From Falsibacillus albus (lineage in GTDB: Bacteria > Bacillota > Bacilli > Bacillales > DSM-25281): a stretch of DNA of 64,000 nucleotides. Numbering within the stretch: the stretch's first letter is position 1; each line of letters starts with the position of its first letter. The notes below the pieces were generated by a model. It saw nothing but the letters and a program-made list of their open reading frames with translations, was not told the origin of the DNA and searched no databases. A program made the position numbers and the translations under genes. The DNA lies in assembly GCF_003668575.1 (NCBI RefSeq), contig NZ_RCVZ01000003.1:70430-134429 (forward strand), in the 5' to 3' direction. This document shows, in pieces, positions 11,076 through 17,497 of the stretch.

Positions 11076-11163
11076 CGTAAAAATGGCTATTTTGTTCGTC
11101 GAATTATAGACTCCAGCTCCTTTCTCCCTATTTTGAGAAAAGAGCCAAAAGATAATAACAAAA

Positions 11164-11195
11164 ACAAAAAAAAGACAGTGAAGGATATCACCGTC
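11164..11195 (-). terminator. Terminator of yusG
   Basis: GACGGTGA pairs with TCACTGTC (one G-U pair) and is followed on the minus strand by a long T run. It lies about 40 bp past the yusG stop. Confidence 0.8.
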
Positions 11196-11234
11196 TTTCA
11201 CGTTATATGAAATTTAGGCAGAAACTCCGGCCGC

Positions 11235-11480
11235 CTAACACCATCCGCCTTCATCACAGTCTGTGTATCTGGCTTGATCTCCTTCTGTTGCCGTATAATG
11301 TTGGTAAATCTTATTTTCAATCGCTTCAAAATTCGGTTCCATTGCCAAATTCAGTTCAATTCCCTCCGGCAATGACATCGTTCCTATAGACTGTCCATCG
11401 AGGTATAACTCGATTTGGTTATGTTTAAGTTTTCCTACTACTCTTTCCGTTACATCCATTTTCTTTGGATTTAATGCCAT
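11235..11480 (-). CDS. yusG: Small conserved protein YusG (DUF2553-type)
   Basis: An 81-residue protein, MALNPKKMDVTERVVGKLKH..., acidic toward its end and finishing DCDEGGWC with a terminal cysteine. No signal peptide or membrane segment. Position between yusF and gcvH and its size match B. subtilis yusG; function unknown. GGAGAG ribosome site and its own terminator. Confidence 0.8.
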   Translation of the reverse strand: MALNPKKMDVTERVVGKLKHNQIELYLDGQSIGTMSLPEGIELNLAMEPNFEAIENKIYQHYTATEGDQARYTDCDEGGWC

Positions 11481-11545
11481 TTCGGGCTCTCCTGCCTTTC
11501 TATTGCGAGAATATGTTTAGGTTGCCCGAAAAAATAAAAGAAAAA

Positions 11546-11601
11546 CAAAAAAGCTGACCCATTTTTCACCAATAAAAACGGCTAATGAACGGTCGTCAGC
11601 T
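11546..11601 (-). terminator. Terminator of gcvH
   Basis: AGCTGAC / GTCAGCT form a stem with a wide loop, followed on the minus strand by TTTTTTGTTTTTC, just after the gcvH stop. Confidence 0.7.
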
Positions 11602-11610
11602 ATGTTTCAT

Positions 11611-11994
11611 TTACGCTTCGTTAATCATTTCTTCATATTGCTCTGCAGACATCAAGCTATCCAATTCGCTTGAATCAGCAGGCTCAATCACAATCATCCA
11701 AGCTTTTTCATAAGGGGACTCATTAACAAATTCTGGGCTGTCGCTCAACTCTTCGTTTACTTCCAGAACTTTTCCGCTGACTGGTGCATATAACTCTGAA
11801 ACCGTCTTTACAGATTCCACGCTTCCGAATGGCTCGTCCGCTTTCACTTCATCGCCGACTTCAGGAAGCTCAACGAAAACGATGTCGCCTAATTCAGATT
11901 GAGCGAAGTGAGTAATGCCGACGCGCAAATTTCCGCCTTCATCTTTTACCCATTCATGTTCTTCAGAATAACGCAATTCTTTCGGTGTGCTCAT
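11611..11994 (-). CDS. gcvH: Glycine cleavage system H protein
   Basis: Lipoyl carrier of the glycine cleavage system; in B. subtilis also the hub for lipoyl relay to 2-oxoacid dehydrogenases. The lipoylated residue is Lys63 in [15 protein letters not shown]. The ATG at 11994 (GGAGGG upstream) gives 127 residues starting [17 protein letters not shown]; the upstream in-frame ATG at 12021 has no ribosome site. The rest of the gcv system is not in the window, as usual for Bacillus. Confidence 0.96.
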   Translation of the reverse strand: MSTPKELRYSEEHEWVKDEGGNLRVGITHFAQSELGDIVFVELPEVGDEVKADEPFGSVESVKTVSELYAPVSGKVLEVNEELSDSPEFVNESPYEKAWMIVIEPADSSELDSLMSAEQYEEMINEA

Positions 11995-12070
11995 ATGTAT
12001 CCCTCCATAGCTTTTCTCCATTTTATATTCGCATAAATGCGATTACATTTGCAACAAAACATGCCCTTTT

Positions 12071-12427
12071 TTAAGACCATTTTTTTTCAAAATCATCTTC
12101 TTTAAATCCTACAGTTACATTTTTTCCATCCGTCACGATGGGACGTTTGATCAGCATACCGTCAGAAGACAGCAATTCCAGCAGTTCATCCTCTGAAGTG
12201 CCGCCGATTTTATCTTTAAGACCAAGTTCGCGGTAGCGCTGCCCGCTTGTATTAAAGAACTTCTTGATGTCCAGCCCGCTATTTTCATATATTTTCTTCA
12301 GCTCGTCCTTGGATGGAGGATTTTCAACAATATGTACTTCCTCAAATTGAAGCCCATGCTCTTCCATCCATTTTTTTGCTTTTCGGCATGTTCCGCATTT
12401 TGGATACCAGTAAAATGTCAAAGCCAT
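12071..12427 (-). CDS. yusI: ArsC/Spx-family protein YusI
   Basis: A 118-residue thioredoxin-fold protein of the ArsC/Spx group, with CGTC motif (FYWYPKCGTCRKAKKWMEEHG) and the family stretch SDGMLIKRPIVTDGKNVTVGF. Spx itself is a transcription factor; YusI-type members are uncharacterised. Start chosen at 12427 with AAGGTGG upstream. Lies upstream of gcvH as in B. subtilis. Confidence 0.87.
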   Translation of the reverse strand: MALTFYWYPKCGTCRKAKKWMEEHGLQFEEVHIVENPPSKDELKKIYENSGLDIKKFFNTSGQRYRELGLKDKIGGTSEDELLELLSSDGMLIKRPIVTDGKNVTVGFKEDDFEKKWS

Positions 12428-12536
12428 TATCATCACCACCTTAACATAGGTTTACCAAACTTTTTCACAATAAACAATCCACATGAATTATTTCGACAAC
12501 TATTGATCGATTCCCTTTTTAATATGTTTTTCATAA

Positions 12537-12832
12537 CGCTCTTTTCGTAAAGTTTGTTGCTATTTTTCAAAAGTTGTGTAAGGTTGATTTCCGCGAAAGG
12601 TTGCTCGCTTTCCGAGGGGCGTGCCGTGAGCCTCCTCGCTTCGCTGCGGGGTCTCACCTGGCCCGCTGATCCCTCAGGACATTGAATATACTTCCACGAA
12701 ATAACACCGCACGAAGAGAATGCGTGTGCATTTTCGAGGAGTCTCGCACCTTCCGCTCCAATCAACTTCATATGATGAGTTATCTTAAAGAAAAACAGTT
12801 AAAAACAACAATCTTTGAGAAAACAGCCTTTC
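12537..12832 (+). repeat. Interspersed intergenic element, copy D (best full-length copy)
   Basis: Left end AACGCTCTTTTCGTAAAG then TTTGTTGC, core GTAAGGTTGATTTCCGCG, CTCGCTTTCCGAGGGGCG, GTGAGCCTCCTCGCTTCGC, TCTCGCACCTTCCGCTCC, AATCAACTTCATATGATGAG, and right end AAAAACAACAATCTTTGAG then AAAACAGCC. The two ends are inverted repeats: the complement of the right end (GGCTGTTTTCTCAAAGATTG) matches the left. It ends about 18 bp from the stop codon of the ArsR gene. Confidence 0.85.
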
Positions 12833-12850
12833 ATAAACCATATCCAATCA

Positions 12851-13153
12851 TCAATAGCAATTTTCCTCAACTGTGCTGACTAATTGCTTCAACAGTGCCA
12901 GGGCGTCTTCCAGCTCCAATGAATAATGGCGCTGGGTGCCCTTTTGCTCGATGCTTACAATTTTTTGATCCCTCATGATTTTCAAATGATGAGAGACAGC
13001 TGGACGTGAAAGGGTGAGATGCTCTGTAATTTCATTGACGGTCAACGGCTCTTTTTCTGCCAATAATAAAATGATATCCTGTCGATAAGGATCACTTAAC
13101 GTTTGAAATAGGGGGATACAGGCTCTAAATGTGTCGATTGCTTCCTTGCCCAT
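12851..13153 (-). CDS. ArsR-family transcriptional repressor
   Basis: A 100-residue winged-helix repressor: recognition region NEITEHLTLSRPAVSHHLKIMRDQ and wing IVSIEQKGTQRHYSL. The N-terminal FRACIPLFQTLSDPYRQDIILLLAEK is typical of ArsR proteins. No CxC metal motif in the recognition helix, so a non-metal signal is likely. It is the second gene after the dehydrogenase (22 bp), whose promoter carries repeated palindromes, so autoregulation is likely. Start at 13153 has AAGGAG at spacing 7. The pair sits inside the otherwise conserved yusI-fadE order. Confidence 0.88.
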   Translation of the reverse strand: MGKEAIDTFRACIPLFQTLSDPYRQDIILLLAEKEPLTVNEITEHLTLSRPAVSHHLKIMRDQKIVSIEQKGTQRHYSLELEDALALLKQLVSTVEENCY

Positions 13154-13175
13154 ACACATTCTCCTTTCCGTTGAT

Positions 13176-13955
13176 TTATTTTCGTTCTTGAACTTTTCTT
13201 ACAGTGGCTGTTACGGTTTTCCGCGGCAGGAAGCGAATCCCTGCAGCGAGAAGCTTGTTTTTTATGCCCGGAATAATGATGGACTTACTATTCATTAATC
13301 CATCTACCGCTTGGGCAGCTACTTTCTTTGCATCCATAACCCCGCTTGTGAATAACTTTGACTGGCCCAGTTCTGCCTTATCACTGAAGCCGGTTTCGGT
13401 TGGTCCCGGACAAAGCGTTGATACATGGACGCCAGTCCCGCTCAGTTCATTTTCAAGTGCTTCAGAAAAAGATAAAACGTATGCTTTTGTTGCATAATAA
13501 ACCGCCATCAGTGGTCCTGGCTGAAATGCAGCTGTGGAAGCCACATTTAATATTTTCCCTTTGCCCCTCTGAACCATGTCTTTTGAAAATAGCTTTGACA
13601 TAGCTGTAAGGGCTGACACATTTAATTGTATCATGTTCAATTCTTTATCAAGGTCGGTATCAGTAAAATCACCGAATAATCCAAATCCAGCATTGTTGAT
13701 TAAAATATCGATTTGTATGTTCTCCCTTTTTAGCTCCTCATACAAATCCTGCGGCGCACCTTGTACAGATAAGTCCATACCTTTAACCAGTATTGTGTTA
13801 TTGTATTTCTTTTCAAGGTCGTGCTTAATCTCTTCCATCTTTTCTTTGCTTCTTGCTGCCAATACGACTGTATGACCTTTTTGTGAGAAGATCTCAGCCA
13901 TCTCGAGACCGATTCCATTTGAAGCTCCTGTTATTAACACTGTTTCTTTTTGCAC
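13176..13955 (-). CDS. Short-chain dehydrogenase/reductase
   Basis: NAD(P)-dependent SDR with cofactor motif TGASNGIG near the N-terminus, NNAG (ILINNAGFG), and active-site YYATKAYVLSFSEAL. About 259 residues. C-terminal RKTVTATVRKVQERK is basic. It is the first gene of an operon with an ArsR repressor; a similar pairing is common in Bacillaceae, and the substrate is unknown. Start GTG at 13955 (GAGG eight bases upstream) is preferred over the GTG at 13964. Confidence 0.88.
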   Translation of the reverse strand: MQKETVLITGASNGIGLEMAEIFSQKGHTVVLAARSKEKMEEIKHDLEKKYNNTILVKGMDLSVQGAPQDLYEELKRENIQIDILINNAGFGLFGDFTDTDLDKELNMIQLNVSALTAMSKLFSKDMVQRGKGKILNVASTAAFQPGPLMAVYYATKAYVLSFSEALENELSGTGVHVSTLCPGPTETGFSDKAELGQSKLFTSGVMDAKKVAAQAVDGLMNSKSIIIPGIKNKLLAAGIRFLPRKTVTATVRKVQERK

Positions 13956-13974
13956 GTTGATCACCTCTTTATTA

Positions 13975-14029
13975 GTTTAAACGTTTAAGTGTTTAAACAT
14001 ATAATATTACAGTTTTTTTAATAAGTCAA
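13975..14029 (-). promoter_or_regulatory. Promoter and ArsR candidate operator of the SDR-arsR operon
   Basis: TTGACT (14024-14029) and TATTAT (14001-14006), 17 bp apart, form a good sigma-A promoter on the minus strand. Directly downstream, the perfect palindrome GTTTAAAC occurs twice (13975-13982 and 13991-13998) with a GTTTAA half-site between. This placement at the start point is typical for a repressor site and fits the ArsR protein of the same operon. Confidence 0.75.
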
Positions 14030-14053
14030 ACTTACTGCCAACATAAAAAAATA

Positions 14054-14081
14054 CCAGGCTTCTCCATTGGGAAGGACCTGG
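14054..14081 (-). terminator. Terminator of the fad operon
   Basis: CCAGG / CCTGG close a hairpin containing TCCC/GGGA-type pairs, followed on the minus strand by TATTTTTTTATG. It lies past repeat copy E, so E would be in the 3' untranslated region of the fad transcript. Confidence 0.75.
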
Positions 14082-14097
14082 CATTTCTTCTTTTTAC

Positions 14098-14442
14098 TCG
14101 ACTCTTTTTGTAAAGTTTGTTGCTATTCATCAAAGTTTGTGCAAGGTTGATTTCAGCTGCAGGATGCTCGCTTTCCGAAGGACCTCACAAGAAGTGAGGT
14201 CCTTCGATATTGGCACAGGGCAAGGAACACTTCGGCGGCGGCACATCGCACCAAGAAGAATGCCTGGCATTTTCGAGGAATGTGCCGACATCCGCCAAAT
14301 ACCTCCTCGGCTTCGCCGGAGGGGTCTCATCTGACCCGCTAATCTCTCCGGAGTCTCACACATTCTGCTCCAATCAACACCAACTGATGAATTTTTTTTA
14401 TAAAACCATTAAAAACAATAATCTTTTAGAAAACAGCCTTTT
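14098..14442 (+). repeat. Interspersed intergenic element, copy E (largest)
   Basis: Left end CTTTTTGTAAAGTTTGTTGC, core GCAAGGTTGATTTCAGCTGC and GATGCTCGCTTTCCGAAGG, a private hairpin GACCTCAC/GTGAGGTC (about 14182-14204), then about 80 bp unlike other copies, CCTCCTCGGCTTCGCCGGAGG, GGAGTCTCACACATTCTGCTC, and right end AAAAACAATAATCTTTTAGA with AAAACAGCC. The right end touches the fadE stop codon at 14445. Confidence 0.82.
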
Positions 14443-14444
14443 AT

Positions 14445-16229
14445 TTAAACAGTATATTTTTCTACATCAATTAATTTTTCGGACGCTTCCCGCTTCTTAG
14501 CGATTATGTTGATTGGTGTGTGACGTGTAAATTTGCGAAGTGCAGAGAGCATCATGCGAAGACTGTCGCCATGCTCAACAGCAACGAGTGTTTCTTTAGC
14601 ATGCTGTTCAATCTCATTGAATGCTTCTTGGCAGAAGATTTGCGTATAAAGCAATTTTTGCTTCGACTTATCCAGCCCGTTCTTCTCGATTGCTTTTTCA
14701 GTTCGAAGCACCACTGATTCCATTGCGTATGCATTTGAGACGATATCTGCAATGTTCACAAGTACTTCCTGCTCTTTGTCCAGTGCTTTGCCAAATTTCT
14801 GTGCAGCAAGTCCGGCGATCATCAGCCCTATTTTCTTTGCATTTTTCACTAAATATTTTTCTTGATCCAGCGCTTCATCGCCTACTTCTTCTGGCATCAT
14901 CATCATTAATTCCTCTTGAAGGGCCTGGGCTTTCTGCAAGAGAGGAAGTTCACCCTTCATCGCTTTTCGCAAATAAGTTCCCGGCACCAATAGTCGGTTA
15001 ATTTCGTTAGTTCCTTCGAATATACGATTGATGCGTGAATCACGGTACATTCTTTCAATCTCATATTCTTGCATGAACCCATATCCACCGTGCAGCTGAA
15101 CACCTTCATCCACGATATAATCCAATACTTCGGAAGTGAAGAATTTATTCAATGAACACTCAATCGCATACTCCGCAATGGATTTTGCTACTTCAGCCCC
15201 ATTTTTCACTTCTTCATCCGTTAATCGGCTCATGCGATCCTCGAATAGCCCAACAGTACGGTATACAGAGCTTTCCGCAGCATACAATTTTGATGCCATT
15301 GTTGACAATTTCTCTTTCGTTAAATTAAATGAAGAGATTGCCGTTTTGAATTGCTGACGTTGATTTGTGTATTGAACCGTTACTTCAAATGCCCTCTTAC
15401 TGGCACCAACAGCACCTACGCCTAATTTATAGCGTCCGATATTCAAGATATTAAAGGCAATGACATGCCCTTTACCGGCTTCTCCCAATAGATTTTCAAC
15501 CGGAACCTCGGCATCCTCAAGAATCAGCGTTCTAGTCGACGAGCTCTTTATCCCCATTTTCTTTTCTTCAGGACCAGTCGATACGCCCGGATACTCTCTC
15601 TCAACGATAAATGCAGAGAAATGTTCACCATCGATTTTGGCATAGACAACAAACACATCAGCGAATGCAGAGTTTGTGATCCATTGTTTTTCACCGTTCA
15701 AAATATAATGCGTGCCTTCTGCATTCAGCTTTGCAGTAGTTTTTGCACCGAGCGCATCAGAGCCTGAACCTGGCTCTGTCAATGCATAGGCTGCCAGTTT
15801 TTCCCCTGTTGCCAATTCAGGCAAGTATTTTTGCTTCTGTGATTCATTTCCGAACAGAACAATCGGTAATGAGCCGATTCCAACATGGGCGCCGTGCGAG
15901 ATTGAAAAACCGCCTGCACGGGACATTTTTTCAGAAATTAAGGCAGAGCTTACTTTATCGAGCGCCAACCCGCCGTATTCTTCAGGCACATCGGCACCCA
16001 ATAACCCAAGTTCCCCCGCTTGCTTAAGTAGTTTAACGGATCGGTCGAATTCATGGTTTTCAAGATGTTCCACTTCAGGAACTACCTCGTTCAACACAAA
16101 ATCTTCCGTCGTTTTGGCAATCATTTTTTGTTCATCAGTGTAGTCCTCAGGAGTAAATACTTGCTCATATGAAACATCTTCAATTAAAAAACTTCCGCCT
16201 TTAACTAATTTATCCGTTTGATTTGACAT
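14445..16229 (-). CDS. fadE: Acyl-CoA dehydrogenase FadE
   Basis: FAD-dependent acyl-CoA dehydrogenase, first oxidation of fatty acid beta-oxidation. The 594-residue protein has the ACAD core (AYALTEPGSGSDALGAKTTA, GEKQWITNSAFADVFVVYAK, IFEGTNEINRL) plus a C-terminal extension of about 180 residues typical of the long YusJ-type enzymes. ATG at 16229 with AGGAGG. It is last in fadN-fadA-fadE as in B. subtilis. Confidence 0.95.
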   Translation of the reverse strand: MSNQTDKLVKGGSFLIEDVSYEQVFTPEDYTDEQKMIAKTTEDFVLNEVVPEVEHLENHEFDRSVKLLKQAGELGLLGADVPEEYGGLALDKVSSALISEKMSRAGGFSISHGAHVGIGSLPIVLFGNESQKQKYLPELATGEKLAAYALTEPGSGSDALGAKTTAKLNAEGTHYILNGEKQWITNSAFADVFVVYAKIDGEHFSAFIVEREYPGVSTGPEEKKMGIKSSSTRTLILEDAEVPVENLLGEAGKGHVIAFNILNIGRYKLGVGAVGASKRAFEVTVQYTNQRQQFKTAISSFNLTKEKLSTMASKLYAAESSVYRTVGLFEDRMSRLTDEEVKNGAEVAKSIAEYAIECSLNKFFTSEVLDYIVDEGVQLHGGYGFMQEYEIERMYRDSRINRIFEGTNEINRLLVPGTYLRKAMKGELPLLQKAQALQEELMMMMPEEVGDEALDQEKYLVKNAKKIGLMIAGLAAQKFGKALDKEQEVLVNIADIVSNAYAMESVVLRTEKAIEKNGLDKSKQKLLYTQIFCQEAFNEIEQHAKETLVAVEHGDSLRMMLSALRKFTRHTPINIIAKKREASEKLIDVEKYTV

Positions 16230-16278
16230 ATAAATGCCTCCTATTTTCTTAAATTAGATTTTAAAGTTGAAATCAATT

Positions 16279-17457
16279 TCATGAAATCAATTCGAATACT
16301 CCCGCTGCTCCCATACCGCCGCCGATGCACATCGTGACGACTCCAAATTGAGTATTACGGCGCTTCATTTCGTGGATCAAGGACAATGTCAGCTTTGCAC
16401 CCGTGCATCCGAGCGGATGGCCAAGCGCAATGGCACCACCATTGACATTCACGATTTCCTCATTCAATCCCAGCTCTCGGATGACCTGGATCGATTGGGA
16501 GGCAAATGCTTCGTTTAGTTCAAATAGGCCGATATCAGAAAGCTCTAATCCTGCAATCTTCAGTGCTCTCGGTATGGCTTCAACCGGGCCGATCCCCATT
16601 ACTTCAGGTCTTACCCCTGCAACCGCAAAGGATCTAAATTTCACCATCGGAGCCAAGCCGAGGGAGAGTGCTTTCTCTTTATCCATGACCATTACTGCAG
16701 CAGCTCCGTCACTTGTCTGCGAAGAATTCCCGGCAGTGACCGATCCTTTCACCGAAAATGCCGGTCGAAGTTTTGCAAGGATTTCACTTGTCGTATTTTC
16801 CCTGACTCCTTCATCTCTGGAGAATCTGATTTGCTTTTCTCTTAATTTATTTGATGAATCAATCGAGCGGACATTTACATCCACCGGGACGATTTCATCA
16901 TCAAACTTTCCTTCTGCAATTGCTTTGGCTGCCTTTTGATGGCTCCTAACGGCGAACGCATCTTGATCCTCGCGGCTGACTCCATATTTAACCGCTACTT
17001 GTTCTGCAGTATGCCCCATGCTCATATAGTATTCAGGAGCGGTTTCTGCCAATGAAGCATTCGGCCTGACAACATGCCCCATCATCGGGACGAGGCTCAT
17101 GGATTCTGCTCCACCTGCAATGACCGTATCTGAATGGCCCAGCATGACGCGTTCCGCTGCATAAGCAATCGATTGAAGCCCCGAAGAACAATAGCGATTG
17201 ATTGTAATAGCCGGAACATTGGCTGGCAGTCCTGCCAATGCACCTATATTCCTCGCCATATTCAAGCCTTGCTCTGCCTCTGGCATAGCACAGCCGATAA
17301 TTAAATCATCAATATTTCCATCATAGTTTCCTGCACGTTTTAACGTTTCTTTTACTACCAATGCCCCCAGGTCATCTGGCCGGACAGCGGCAAGTGTTCC
17401 TTTTCTCGATTTTCCAACTGGTGTTCTCGCTCCTGATACAATTACTGCTTCACGCAT
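16279..17457 (-). CDS. fadA: Acetyl-CoA C-acyltransferase (3-ketoacyl-CoA thiolase) FadA
   Basis: Thiolase releasing acetyl-CoA at the end of each beta-oxidation cycle. Nucleophile Cys90 in NRYCSSGLQS, His in GGAIALGHPLGCTGA and second cysteine in TMCIGGGMG are all present. The ATG at 17457 (GGGGG upstream) gives 392 residues; an upstream ATG at 17487 lacks a ribosome site. It is 40 bp after fadN and 49 bp before fadE. Confidence 0.96.
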   Translation of the reverse strand: MREAVIVSGARTPVGKSRKGTLAAVRPDDLGALVVKETLKRAGNYDGNIDDLIIGCAMPEAEQGLNMARNIGALAGLPANVPAITINRYCSSGLQSIAYAAERVMLGHSDTVIAGGAESMSLVPMMGHVVRPNASLAETAPEYYMSMGHTAEQVAVKYGVSREDQDAFAVRSHQKAAKAIAEGKFDDEIVPVDVNVRSIDSSNKLREKQIRFSRDEGVRENTTSEILAKLRPAFSVKGSVTAGNSSQTSDGAAAVMVMDKEKALSLGLAPMVKFRSFAVAGVRPEVMGIGPVEAIPRALKIAGLELSDIGLFELNEAFASQSIQVIRELGLNEEIVNVNGGAIALGHPLGCTGAKLTLSLIHEMKRRNTQFGVVTMCIGGGMGAAGVFELIS

Positions 17458-17497
17458 GTCGTTCCCCCACTTTCCATTTGTTTTCAACGTCTATATG

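Noticed and set aside
10797-11201. A 134-residue minus-strand frame over element copy C
   Set aside because: It covers the repeat and the yusG terminator, has no ribosome site and no protein-like pattern. Similar frames over copies D, E and O arise from the GC-rich core.
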